Part shown: positions 25,258 to 37,400 of the stretch, one piece after another
Layout: every line of letters begins with the position of its first letter
How positions within the stretch are numbered: the stretch's first letter is position 1
NCBI GenBank assembly: GCA_016647705.1
Contig: CM028330.1
Span: 31,576,649 to 31,640,648, forward strand
Direction of reading: 5' to 3'
DNA length: 64,000 bases
Origin: Eucommia ulmoides
Taxonomy: Eukaryota > Streptophyta > Magnoliopsida > Garryales > Eucommiaceae
The notes under the pieces: generated by a model
The model's input: only the letters and a program-made list of their open reading frames with translations
Databases searched by the model: none
What the model was told of the DNA's origin: nothing
Translations under genes and position numbers: made by a program

Positions 25258-25625
25258 CAAGTGCTAGGAATGACAATGGTCTAATTTCAGTTCGGTTTCA
25301 TATAAAACCAAAACCAAAACTGTTATGCATATACCAAATCGGAACCGCAACCAAAACCGTAGATTTTTTTAAGGGGTTTTAAAATTGAAACAGTTAACTT
25401 TATGTAAAACCAAAGCCAAAACTATGAAACCGTGAAACTATTTAAATTTTTTAATTCAAAAAAACCAAAACCAAAACCTCAAAAACATAGATCGTTGTTT
25501 TTTTTTTACATAAACAAAAACATAATTAAATTATAAAACATAAATTCTAAAAAACAAAACCAAATCACAAAACTATTAATTGTTGCAATAAATGTTTCTA
25601 ATCATAATTAAAATACAACGATAAA
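25258..25625. repeat. Dispersed AACCAAAACC-type repeat, copy 2
   Basis: Homologous to 13895-14270. Its start GCTAGGAATGACAATGG coincides with the point where Harbinger transposase homology ends, so it probably inserted there or marks the break. Class unknown. Confidence 0.6.
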
Positions 25626-26160
25626 TAGTCGTCACATGAAGACTACCAAAGAAACGACAAAAAGATCAACAATCAAAGAAATGGAAAACATAGACGAAAT
25701 TATACACAAAAAGAAGTACAGAGAATGGAAAATAAAAAGAAATTATTGAATGAAAAAAAATAAAAAGTTAGCAAAAACTAGAAGAAAAATCACCAGAGTT
25801 GAAATGCTAAGTCATCGAAAAATGAATCAGAGAATTTGAAGACGAAGGAGAATTCAAGCAAGACAAAAGGACCCCAAGGATGGAGTCTTTCGTGCATAAA
25901 TAAGGGTAACCACGTCACGAGGAATGTTAGTCACCGCCTAGAAGATGAACAGAAATCTCCGATCAAATTAGTCACCTATTTAATGCTTGACATGTCTTAG
26001 GCATGAAAAACAAAACGATGCAACGTTTGCAAAATTTTATTTAGGTGCCAAAAAAAAAGGGTAATTGATCCCAAGCACACTCATTGGGACTTCAATTAAT
26101 CCCCAAATAATATTCCCAAGCATACTATTTTTGGCCCTTGGAAATAGGGGGCATCTGATG
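25626..26160. other. Unassigned A-rich sequence
   Basis: No gene is recognised. It is A-rich with AAGA-type words and may be the 3' part of the adjoining repeat. Confidence 0.3.
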
Positions 26161-27365
26161 AGGGGTATTTTAAGAAGTCTAAAATCTCACCATGTATAAG
26201 GATAAAAATACATGCATAAGGTGCATGAGTTCTCGAACTTGATTCATCAACAATCATCTACAAGGTAAGAGAGCCCAAACAAGCACATAGGTACTCGAGG
26301 GGTCTGCTCAAGTCTCAAAGCCCTTGTGAGAAACATCGCCACCTGAGCAGTTTGATTGACCCATCGGACTAGATTTCCCAAGCATGATATAAACCTTGAT
26401 CTATGCTCGGAACTAACCCCTGATCGGGATCCGTTATAATGAACCACTAAATATGAAAGGAGTGATTAATTCGGATGTAATGGTCTATTACTCCTAAATC
26501 CCACTAAATTTGAGATATTAATGGGAGTTAACCAAAATTAATAGAAGACTTACCACTCCTATATATATAACAAGAGGCATATAATTAAGGTATGTTCACT
26601 TTTCATAGTCATTAGTTTGGAAAAATATTTGTAGAACACTCTGGTGATTCTCACACCGAAAGTGCAACATTGACAAGCCTACATACGATGCATTGTTTGT
26701 AGGAATTAAACCTTGAGTAAGATCATACTTTGAATCCCAAAGGACCATTTATGAGGATCCAATTTTTGGCAAAACGAAACTTAAATTGTTAAGGGTGGTT
26801 TTGGTTTTCGACTCAAAAACTATTTTATCAAGTCTAAAGTTGTTTTTTGAATCTAATAAACAATCCATTTTTAATTTGAGCAATATACCTACACTGTACA
26901 ACCGATAGTGCCTGAATGGTAGTTGCAATACCCCATGTGGTCCACTCTCCTAGTAAATTTTGAAGTAAGTCCATATGAGCTAAAATACTTAAGTTAAGTT
27001 ACTAGTAGTAGCCCACATGATATTTTATATATGAGACAATCTTTTCTAATACATTCGACGAGGAATTTTATAATATATCCTACTTAAAGATGTAATGTCC
27101 TTATTGTATTGGCCAATTCATTCCCTTGGCTAGGGATGTAGATAGTAGCCCACAAGCAGGCATATAACAACCCATAAGCGTACACATTATACTTATCTCA
27201 GGGTCACTATCCCTTTCTAAAGCATTTACTCCTCAATCAACATTACATAATATCGTTTTTGGATCAAGATTAGTTTTGATACCATTTATAATGCCTATGC
27301 AGTCCACTTATTTAGTGAATTTTGGACCATTGAGTCTATGTAGCCCAAAATATTTAAATTGAGTA
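26161..27365 (+). repeat. Gypsy-like LTR-type repeat, copy 1 (bounds uncertain)
   Basis: It begins TGATGAGGGGTATTTTAAGA and is homologous to 59206-59758 plus the start of 61394 onward. Shared words include GAGAGCCC, the GTGCAAC(A/C)TTG(A)C segment and TGCATTGTTT. About 370 bp is duplicated inside (GTCCACT...TTTAGTGAATTTTG units near 26940 and 27300). The end is unclear, since similarity to the other copy continues past each plausible terminus. Confidence 0.45.
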
Positions 27366-27610
27366 ATCCAGGGGTCACGGACTGACCATAGAACCCTGTT
27401 CAATAAGCAGAACGCATTAGCTGTCTGCTCTCCGGTTGGGCAGTAAGGGTTAGAGAAGGGCAATAACTCATTCTTAAAATCAGCGTTCTTAAGACTAAAG
27501 AGTTAGGCAGAAGGGGGGAAAGCTATCTGTTCCTGGCTCTCTTGTAGCTGGTTCTGGAGGAACCACAAAAATCCTTAGTTAGAATGGGATTCCAACTCAG
27601 CATATTACTA
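27366..27610. other. Candidate mitochondrial DNA insertion (NUMT)
   Basis: This 240 bp block is richer in GC than its surroundings and contains no repeat ends. Its words (GTTGGGCAGTAAGGGT, GAGAAGGGCAATAACTCATT, CTTAGTTAGAATGGGATTCC) match my memory of plant mitochondrial intergenic DNA. It interrupts one unit of a local duplication whose other unit (about 26990-27020) lacks it. Not verified by search. Confidence 0.45.
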
Positions 27611-27633
27611 ATACTAGCTTACATTATACTATA

Positions 27634-30600
27634 TGTCATAAGGTTAATTTTTCAATACGAAATTATAATCGAGTGATGGCCTAGTTGCCACTACAACAAG
27701 TCAGCCGTGTGAAATTCCTGCAACGTAACGGAATCACACCAAAACAGTATGTAAAATGCACCCACACACAAGCACAACATAGTGTATGGAAAATACCCTA
27801 TCTTGTATTTATAACTTAGGAAACAAGGAACTAATTTTACAAACCTGATCTGGAAATCCATAGGGACACTTCCACTACCCAAATCAGATATACAAAATGA
27901 CTATTTATAGAGAATTATGGCAGTTGACAGCCTCAACTGCTTAGGCATACACTTAACACCTGTCCAACACATGTTTAACCCATAGAATGATAGTTTTCTA
28001 GCCTAAAAATTGTCCACAATTGCCCAGAACTGTCCATACATGCCTGGTAACTTCCAGTCACTTCATCTCACCACGTGATAAACCTTATTTTCAGTGTCCT
28101 TGCATCGTGCCAACATGTTGTTTGGTTTCCATCTCGTTTCGTTAGTCATGCTGAGGTTTGTTGATGCCTCACCATGCTACTTGTATGGTTAGAACGTGTT
28201 TTGCGCCTACGTTCTGCCTCATTAGCTTGGCCTCGTGCTCAAGCTTACCTTTACATTGTCTTCGTGAATGGCAATTCTAGTATTGGTCCTAGGATTATCG
28301 TGCCTCGTTTTACCGATGCCCGATGTCCACCCACGTCGTCTAGCGACACTCTTGTGTGCCCACGCATGCCATCGCATATAACTAGTTGCCAATGAGCCTT
28401 GATCCTAGCTGCGTGCCTAGGATCACCTTGTTTCATGCCTTAGCGTCACCCAATGCTCGCTAGTATTGACCTATGAAGTCCCATTTCGTCGACACTCATC
28501 ACGTCTTGCCTTTGTTGGTGCCTTTTTGCCAACACCTTCATTTGTGCTGTATGTACCATGTTCGGTAGCAAAGCATACCACGTCCGTGCCAAATGGTCCT
28601 CCAGTTTTGTTAAGTGCTAACAAACTATCCCCACCAAAATAATCTAACGCCCTTGTCGGATCAACCCTAGCTGGACCCTATGAATTTGGCATACACTTAT
28701 GCTAATGATACTGCCACAGTCTTCTCATTTTACCCTCAATATTTTCTCCGGTTCGTTGCAACTCATTACAACGTGTTTGCCATAGAATGCCTCTATAACT
28801 AGATTGACCACCAACCCATTTTCTCCCACAACAACCTCATTTGGAAACTCCTCGATAATTAGTCGCCTCTGATCATTATTCAGCATGAAACATAGGATGG
28901 TTTCTGGTATCCTATGTCCCAAGTCAGGTTCATTACTTACCAAATTTTAGACTGCACTCGTCTATTTGTTGTCCGCCAACAACATAGTGTTGACGCGCAC
29001 TATCTCACGTTCAGAGCCTTCATTTTCTCATTCCTCCTGAACCAGTATCGTCAGTTTCTTCTTCTTTGGACAGTCCTTCATTCGGTGAGGATCGTCACAT
29101 ATAAAACAACCCTAGATCTTTCCAATAGCCATCTTGGGTTGGGATTTTGAATAGGAACCCTTGGAAACATTGGACTCCCCGCCTTTGTTCTTCTATTTCT
29201 TCGTTCATTCGTTCGTTTTCTCTTTGTCTTTCTTTCTTGATTTTCTGTTAGAACCGCTGTCGTCCTTCGTTAGGTTGTAATCGCTAAGGCTATCTGCCAT
29301 TGCCACGGCAATTTGCAGGTTACGGACACCCTACCGTCGCAATTCAGCATGCTCCTATGCTTGCAAGCTTGAGGTAAAATTGAAGAGTTTGTCATCTTCT
29401 GACATATTCTTCACATTCAATATCAAGGATGTGAATTCTTTTACATACTCACGTACTGAATTATTGTGCTTTTTTTTAACCGATACTGAGCTACCTAACT
29501 CGAGTTTGTCGGTAGGAATTGCTCCCTCAATTCCTTCTTCAAATAAGCCCACGCCTTGGTCTATAGACATGCACTGTCCTCCACACGAGTCTGCCACCAC
29601 AGCTTGGCATCATCGACCATGTACATGCTCGACACAATCCGAAAATATTGCTGCATGTCCCATAAGAAATTATCCAATTCCTTGGCACTCCGCATGCTAG
29701 AAAATACTTTTGGGTCTGGCAATTTCACCCGCGTTGGTCCGTCCCTCGATGGCTCTGCCCAATAATGGCTTTCTTCAAAACAAAAACTTCTTCCTCAACG
29801 TACTTGAGGTTAATTTTTTAGACATCGGTCAGCACGATCATGTCCTTCTCCATGGACTTGATTCTGACCATTGTATTTCTACTGAAATCTTTGAAAAAGC
29901 CTCAAAGATTTATAATGTTGGTCTTATTTTCAGCATTCTGAACCGACTGATTTACCTTGTTACTCGATGTTGGTGCACCGAAATATTTTTCCATCATCTC
30001 AAGTCTGTTGCTTATATTCGATGCAGAGGCCATTTTGTAGCCCTGCTTTGATACCCACTACCACAAGGCTAATTTTTTAGCACAAAAATTATAACCAAGT
30101 AATGGCTTAATTGTCGCTACAACTAGTTAATCACGTGAAATCCCTACAACGCAATGAAACCACACCAAAACATTATGTAAAACGCACCCACATAGTGGCA
30201 TAACATAGTTTACGGGCAACGCCCAACCTTGTATTTATAACTCAGAAAATAAGGAACAAATTTTACAAACTTGTCTAGAAATCCGCAAGGACACTTCCAA
30301 TGCCTAAACAAAAAAAAAAAAAAAAGATTATTTATAGAGAACTGTGGCAATTGATAGCCCTAAATGCCTAGGCAGACACTTGACACCTGTCCAACACATG
30401 TCTAGCCCACAGAATAACAGTTTTTTAGCCTCAAAACTATCCATAACTACCCAGAACTGTCCACACATGCCAGTTGCTTCCAGTCACTTCAACTCACCAC
30501 GAGCTAGACCTCACTCCCAGTGTTTTTGTATCTTGCCAACATGTTGTCTGATTGTCAACTCATTCCCTTAGTCATGCCGACGTTCGTCAACGCCTCGCCA

Positions 30601-31025
30601 TGCCGCCACATGGCCAAAACATGTATTGCATCCACGTTCTGCGTCATTAGTTTAGCCTCATGCTCAAGCTTTCCTTAACGTTATCTCTGTGAATGCTGAT
30701 TCTAGCATTGCACTTACGATTACGACACCTCATTTTAGCGACTCTTGATGTCTACCCACATCCTCAAGTGACGCCTTTGTGTGCCTATGCATACCACTGT
30801 CCATGAGCCTTGATCCTAGCTGCGTGCCTAGGATTACCTTGTTAGCGTTACCTAATGTCTGCTTGCATTGACCTGTGACTCCCCATTTCATCGACGCTTA
30901 CTGCATCCTGCCTTTTTTGGTGCCTTTGTTGCTAAGGCCTTCATTTGTGCCTCATGCACGGCGTCTGGTAGCAAAATGCACCAAGTTTATTCCAAATGGT
31001 CCTCCAGTTTTGTTAGGGGCTAACA
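27634..31025 (-). mobile_element. Gag-only LTR retrotransposon (TR-GAG-like)
   Basis: A 3.4 kb element with two LTRs (27634-28622 and 30059-31025) sharing CTAATTTTT-type starts and GCTAACA ends, and flanking CTATA/CTACA. On the minus strand the 5' LTR is the right copy. Next to it lies TGGGTATCAAAGC (30045-30057), a variant of the initiator-tRNA-Met PBS TGGTATCAGAGC. A polypurine tract GGTGGGGATAG precedes the other LTR. The 1.4 kb interior encodes gag only: a core segment (SVREYVKEFTSLILNVKNMS) and a zinc-knuckle remnant (PHRMKDCPKK). RT, RNase H and integrase are absent. Gag carries some breaks. Confidence 0.75.
29100..30040 (-). mobile_element. Gag region of the gag-only element (fossil)
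   Basis: The minus-strand gag region has, in order, a coiled-coil start, the gag core (EYVKEFTSLILNVKNMSEDD) and a CCHC zinc-knuckle remnant near 29080-29130. It belongs to the element at 27634-31025. About 100-400 bp of further minus-strand sequence before the 3' LTR (28725-28943) may be a protease trace but is not recognised securely. Confidence 0.65.
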
Positions 31026-31218
31026 CTACATGTATGAGATAATATTTTTAATATTTTCGATATGAAATTCCACAGTATTAGAGTGTGTCACACACCAGTT
31101 TCTGATAGCTAAAAGAGTGTTGGTTGTTGTCCCTCTCGGTAGTAAAAGTGGTCTCGAGGTGGATGCTATCTATACCAGCTTGACTCCTTGAGTTTCTGGA
31201 AAAAAATATATAGCTAAG
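31026..31218. other. Continuation of local repeat after the gag-only element
   Basis: TACATGTATGAGATAATATT resembles 27015-27045 and so continues the duplicated unit interrupted by the element and the candidate NUMT. No gene is seen. Confidence 0.4.
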
Positions 31219-31540
31219 AGCAACTCCAACCCAAGTAGCTATTTGTAATTTCTAAATTAATAAAATGCCTTGTTGAATAGTGTTTTGCCTAACAAAAAAT
31301 ATGTTGACACTGCAATTCAAATAGGCATTGAGATTAGGCATTTTAATTTAATTAATTTTTCATATCAATGTATAATCATTAATTACATAACATTTTATTT
31401 ATTAGGCTGATTAATTTATTAACTTAATCAAAAATAAATTATTTAGGCAAAGCACTTAATCAAATTAAAAATAAATTTATTAAATAAAATCCAATTGATT
31501 AACTTAAGCCCAACCCAACCCAACTAACAACAATAACAAC

Positions 31541-33676
31541 TGTTGGCCCAATGGAATACCCAAGAGGGGAGGTGAATTGGATAATTAAAAATATTAGAGA
31601 GAAAATACTTTAATAACTCCAATAATTAATTTTTATCCTAAATTAATTATTATCTTTATATCACAACGGAAATATAAAATCAACTAGGTGCACATCAAAT
31701 AACAAAAATAAATAAAATAAAGATTGCAGCACACTAGAAATTTATACTGGTTCACCAAACTACTCTTGGTTAATCCAGTCTTTCGAGCCCCACGGAGAGT
31801 CGCACCCACTAATACTCAAGATTCCTTTAAAGGTAGGAACCAAACCCTTACAATAATTATTTTACAGGCTCAGAATTAACATTTACAAAAAAAAATAATT
31901 CACAAGCTAAGAAAGAACCTCTACTTTTTACAGGCTCAAGAATAACCTAATTCTTTTTAACACAAAGGTAAAAGAATCAAAATCTCACCAACACTCCAAA
32001 TATTATTTTACCAGGTAAGGATTGAACCGTTATAAAATTCACACAAAATAATTCAATCCAGGAAGAATTACTACTTCAATCTCTTTACAAGAAGAGACTG
32101 AAACCGACTACCCTCTGATTAAGTACACCCAATAGTATTTAATCCGTTACTCAACTTACCAATAAAAATTGACAAGTGATTTTTCTCACTTGAAACTTCT
32201 ACTACCCCAGATAAATTAAAATTCAATTAACATCCCAAAACTAGTGATAGAAATATGAGATACTCAAAATTTGATTTTTAACAAAAAATGGGAGCACGTA
32301 ATCTGATTCAAAAAATTGTTTATAAAATATTTTCTTTAATAAAAAATCAGAAATAATTTCTAAAGATCAAATTCAAAAAATAATCGAGTAATACAATATA
32401 GAAAGTAATTAGAAAGATTTCACTCGAAATCCACCGAAAAAATAAATATAGAGATGTTACTTCAGATTCGGTAGCAGTAATGATTAACAGCCAATGATTC
32501 TCAAGATAGCCTCTTAGATAAGTTCTCACAAAAACTCAGTATGATATCTCTTAGAAAAGCTCAATATGATCTCCTGATCTCTTAATCTCTTTTTTTTTTT
32601 ATATGAAAAAACGTAGGTCTTTATATATGGAATTAGAAACAGCTCTCTAACAGCTAGTTTCCATTATCATGATACTTAATTGCTCTCTTAGACCCCTTAT
32701 ATCATTATGAATTCATTTTGATTCAATTTACTTAATTATAACATTTAAATCTCTCAATTAAGTCCCCAAATATTTCTCAATCTTAATTAAATAGAATAGA
32801 AACAATTATATGTACCGAAGTGAGAAATATTCAAACTTAATGAACCAAATCAATAGGAATTAAATAATAGGTGTAGCATATCTTAAACATCATAAAATTC
32901 TTAAAATCTTTCATAAATACCAACCAAAAAACGGCTACTTTTAGATATAAATTCAGAATTCCACAATATCCTGAAACTGACACACTAGTCGACCGACCAA
33001 GATTAACAGTCGACCGCTCGATTCAGGATGTAGCCAAGCTAAAGATTCTATGCCCATCGGTCGACCTATCTGTCGACTTAGAGATTTAGAAAGTTCCATT
33101 TCTCTTCACTGATCGACTTACCTATCGACTTAGAGATTCAGAGAGTTCCATTTCTCTTCACCGGTCAAGTTACCTGTCGACTTAGAGATACAAAGAGTTC
33201 ACCTGTTTAGTCTGGTTAACTTACCAGTCGACTTAAGGATATTGGATCTCTTTTTCTAAACTCGTTTTTAATTTATTCTCATTGACGTTTTCGCCCCTTT
33301 AACTATTTTATTTTCTTAATTAGCTCCACTAAATACTTAACTCCAATTTTAATCAATTATAAATATTTCTTTTTCAATTACATATAGAAGCAAATAATTC
33401 AGCTAATTAGGATCCTATTAAAAACACACATATTTATAAAAATCATTTAAAAATCTTTTTGTATCGTGTGTGATCCTAATTGGGATATTAAGAGTTAAAA
33501 TTTAAACTTGAGTTGTTTTCCCTAGGTTCTTCAAATTCTTCAACCTCTTAATCCTTCATCATTTTTATCATCAAATCTTCATCATATGGAACTAATAAAC
33601 TGAAACACTTAAACAAATCGTTAGTCTCACAAAAAAAATCAACGTTTAATTGTCTATCAAAATCTGAGGATCAACA
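31541..33676 (-). mobile_element. Solo LTR, copia-like (family 3, copy C)
   Basis: The 2,136 bp unit runs from TGTTGGCCCAATGGAATACC to ...GAGGATCAACA with TSD ACAAC (31536-31540 and 33677-33681). The target is a CAA-rich tract, so the duplication is less decisive here. It is homologous to 10784-12813 and 21036-23088. It carries GTCGAC palindromes (32986-33240) and a TATATAAAG-type box near 32623 on the minus strand. No internal region is present. Confidence 0.8.
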
Positions 33677-34322
33677 ACAACAACAACAAAAACTAAGCCT
33701 TTGTACAACATAAGTAGGGTTGGCTACATGAATCCTTTTATGTCATAATGAACGATCAAGGCCATCTTCTCAGTCAATTGCAATGTCATCAAATCACTTC
33801 TAATAGTCTCCTCCTAAGTCTTCTTAGGCCTAACTCTCCCTCTAGTAGATCTCTGTACTTGAACTAAATCGTATTTTCTCACTGGTACTTCTATGGGTTT
33901 TCTATGCACATGTCCAAACCATTGTAAATGATTTTCTCTCATCTTCTATTCGATGAGTTTTATTCCTAAATTCTCTCTAATAGTTTCATTCTAATTTTAT
34001 ATATTCTCGTTTTCCCACTCATCCACTATGACATCCTCATTTCTATCACACCAATTTTCTGTATATACTTTGTTTTTATTACCCAACATTTCGAACCATA
34101 TAGAAACACCGGTCTTTTTACTATTTTGTAGAGTTTTTCTTTGAGTTTCAATGGTATTCTATAATCGCATATTACCCCAACTACACTTCTCTACTTCAAT
34201 CATCCTGTCTTGACTTTACGAGTAATATCCTCATTGATTTCGCCATTGCTCTAAATCATTGAACCTAAATATCTAAAATGATCAACTTTTGAAACCTCTT
34301 CATCTCCAATTTCAACCTAACT
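33677..34322 (-). pseudogene. RTE-type LINE, 5'-truncated 3' end
   Basis: The minus strand encodes the C-terminal part of an RTE-clade LINE ORF: GDEEVSKVDHFRYLGSMI, then RIPLKLKEKLYKIVKRP and LYGSKCWVIKTK, WFGHV-type sequence and a GRVRPKKT basic motif, followed by a (TTG)n-like tail, as usual for plant RTE elements. Frameshifts and stops are present. It is 5'-truncated at about 34322, as LINE copies often are. The copy C LTR landed in its tail. Confidence 0.75.
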
Positions 34323-34446
34323 AATAACAAAAAATAAAATAAAAATCAAGGCATGCCCAAATTATTCTTAAAGCCTTTAAACTAATTTTTTAAACCCTAA
34401 ACCACCCTTATCTTTAGAAGAGTAGCAGACATGGAGGTAGGAAGAA

Positions 34447-34449
<3 letters not shown>

Positions 34450-34480
<31 letters not shown>
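34450..34480. repeat. (GA)n microsatellite
   Basis: An uninterrupted run of GA dinucleotides. Confidence 0.9.
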
Positions 34481-34485
<5 letters not shown>

Positions 34486-37400
34486 TGGTCTAGCTTCAAG
34501 ATATAAATTGGAGAAGAGAAAGGTATATCCAAACAGTTCTGAAATTTGAGTGCGAACGATTTGCCTTGTTGTGGACTATAGGAAGGAATCTCACGTGAAA
34601 TTGGAGCTTGGGAATTTATCGAGCAAGTTGGACCTGCGTTTTCTTACTTTGATTAGGCAAAGTTGCCGTTATTTCTTTTAGCGAGGATGATGGCGATTCT
34701 GTTGGAGTTGCTCTAGTACAAGTAATTTTTAAGGGTCAACAAGTAATTTCATCGATAATTTGTCCTCTTCTCATCAGCCAATATGTATACAGATACAGAA
34801 CCCTGATGTTTCCAAAACTTCTTAGCACGTGTAATCAACTTCTCATTTGCCAAAAACCTTCTCAACTTCACCTTTCAACCTGCAAAACTGATTAGTTCTT
34901 AAGGGGAACATCGGTATAGTGTCGGCCAAAGAACCTTCGGTGTGAGAATAAACTAATCTAATTATGAAGAAGGCTTAAGCACTTGAATTAGTCGTAGCAA
35001 TAAAACAATGATACATTCTCTTTATATAGACTTAGTAGACCACTGCTGTTTCATTGGTGAAGTCGCCCGTTTCGTGATTTCCTCCTAACAGCATGGGATA
35101 TGGCCACGAGTTTCTCCATTAAACTAGGGGAAGACCTCTGTAACGTTGCTTCCATCAAATATGGGCCACTACAGCCAGTCAATTGTAATGTTCCCCATGC
35201 ATTAGGGAAACGTGGAGGTTATGGGCTGATTTGTTCTTGGCCTTGTCACCGTGGGTTTTAATTACCCATTATTGCACTTGCTTGCGAAACCTATTTTACT
35301 TGTGCACTGGACCACTATGGTCTTTTCCCCGAGGGGCTTGATGCGCTTAACCTAGACCATATGTTTGGTTTTATTTTTTAGGTCGGATAATTGACTCGAT
35401 TTGACTCACTAAGGTTCTCAAGCATTGATAGTCATGAGCAAAAGTTTTCCCATATTATTTGCCCTCTTGACTTTTGTGATGATTAAGAGAAGAGAGACGA
35501 AAGATCACATCTCCCGTTTGCGTAAGTTCTTGTCTTTCTCCAATATTTTGATTGTTGTTGCTTGTTCACATCCCTATTTTGATTTTTGTTACTCTATTCG
35601 AGATGTCGTTGAGTTAATCGAACAATCCTGCTGAGATTGGTTCATCGTCGAATCCCCTTGCGGAGTAGATGACGACAACCTAGACTTCTCTGTTCACTGA
35701 TGCCTTATTTAACTAGGGAGATCATGGTGCAAAATCTATTCCAAATGGATAGTGTGTGCCATTTCAAGAATAATACAATATCCTTTCATCTGTGTCGATT
35801 AGGGTTCCATCCGAAGACGAATGCCCTTATAACACCAAAAAGGGTGAAATATGCCTCTTTGTGTGGATGTTCGTATACTAATTCACACTTCCTTTTACTT
35901 ATTTCCTCCACAATCTTTTTCGTCAACTAGAAATTACCTTGGTCAGTTAACCCCCAGTGGCTTTCATTAGATGATGGGATCCATTGCTCTTTCTTGTGTA
36001 AATAATGTCCTCCTTATTGTAGATATAATTAGGAGTATTGATTCCCTCAAATTTATTTTTGAACTTGGGAGATTTTAGTACTCCTTCCCTACTGATCTTT
36101 CTTTTGTGGTGAGAGGAGATTAGCAAAGGTGGTACCTCTTCTTCAAGGATAATTTGGAATTTTCTCTTGAAGAAATAGGGCAACCTTCAGTTGTGCTTAG
36201 GCATTTCAATTTTTTGAGTTATTTTCTTTACTTATGATTTCTTTGCAATTCAAATTTAGGAATTTTGCAACAATGGTCTTGATGTATTCTTTGGGTTGTC
36301 TGATGCAGGTGGAGAAACTTACAAAAGTCTTGGTCTTAGAACCAAGGTTGAAGAAGAGCTAAAAACGTTGTTGGTCCCAGAAAAATGGTCCTGCAAGGTT
36401 TTTGCTGCCTACCTTTTCAATCCGCCAGCAATGGACGCATCCTAATTCAACCAATTAGAAGAGTTGCAAATTGGGAAGAAGAGGAAGAGACTTGTAAAGA
36501 AATCCTCCAGGCCATCTGAGCAGTCATCAACTCAGCTTGCTACCCCTGTCGTTGCCAAGACTGCAGTTCAACCTGCTATTCAGGTAGCGGCTAATCCTAC
36601 AGTTTAGTCCACTAATTAACTAGCGGCTCCTCATCCTCGTCTCATTCTTCCTGTGGGCTCTGAGTATGATGATGATTCTCAATCCTTGAGCACATGCAGA
36701 CGTAGTTTTTTTTTTTTTTTTTCCTGACTGTCTCTTCAGCCCAAGTTCCAGCCTCTACAGAGATTAGGAGGCTGGAACTTACCACTCCTACAGCTGACAT
36801 TCCTATTAATCGTGTTGATGAGCCTACCTTTACAAGTCGTCATCCTCCTCATACAACAATTGCTTCCAGTCGAGGGGCGTCGAGCAGTCGTGGAATGTCT
36901 CATGAGTAGATATACCAATTGATAAAGGAAGTTGGGTCCTCAATTCCTAGTCGCCAGGAGATCTTTGACAATGAAATCAAATTCTTATATGAGGAGTCAT
37001 ATAATAGAGGTCGGGAAAGGATTGGGAGCCGTAGCAAGGCTAAACTTTTCAGGATTCTCGTCTACGCACTCCTTCAGGTAATCATCCTTATATTCAATAA
37101 TTATTAATTTTTCTGAGTTGTTATATTAGTTTCTGATTAACTGCCTTTGTATTGCAAGGCATCCATGTGTCTTCTGTGTTGGCAGAAAGTTCTGATGACG
37201 TGAATGAGTTAGATACTCAGCTCATGCATAAGTTGATTGAGTCCAGCCACCTGGAAGAAGACTTAAGTGCCATCCAAGAACATGAGGTCTATCTTGAGAC
37301 AGACTTAGCACTGACGAGGTCATCTCAAGAGAGATTTGAAACATATTTGCTCTTCACCAAAGAACAACGTGAAGTGCTGTAGAGGAGTAATGAGCTATAC

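Larger units (their letters stand above)
19927..25265 (+). pseudogene. PIF/Harbinger transposase pseudogene, split by an LTR
   Basis: Two blocks on the plus strand match plant Harbinger transposases. Block 1 (19927-20171) reads MDRCTFTILYSRLVEVVSDR, then MFLEILAYYVKNRVIQRGFK and SVKTISRYFHDMLHA, the N-terminal helix-turn-helix part. Block 2 (24673-25265) reads PIPQDTMD, DALDGTYIKVRV, a YRNRKEK segment, then YLVNVGYKNCEGFLAPYFG and FNMKHTSARN, the DDE catalytic part. An LTR (20172-24672) separates them. Stop codons occur in both blocks, the expected VDAGY reads VNVGY, and coding ends at ARN where an unrelated repeat begins. An intron-like gap lies between GRVP-equivalent sequence and FHYLV (about 25030-25118). 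It is dead. Confidence 0.8.
31219..34712. mobile_element. TIR DNA element with two nested insertions
   Basis: A 13-bp perfect inverted repeat GAGCAACTCCAAC (31219-31231) and GTTGGAGTTGCTC (34700-34712) bounds the unit. It is flanked by TAA on the left and TAG on the right, compatible with a decayed 3-bp Harbinger-type TSD. Without the LTR at 31541-33676 and the LINE tail at 33677-34322 about 0.7 kb remains, non-coding, so it would be a non-autonomous element. A (GA)n tract lies at 34450-34480. The superfamily is a guess. Confidence 0.5.
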
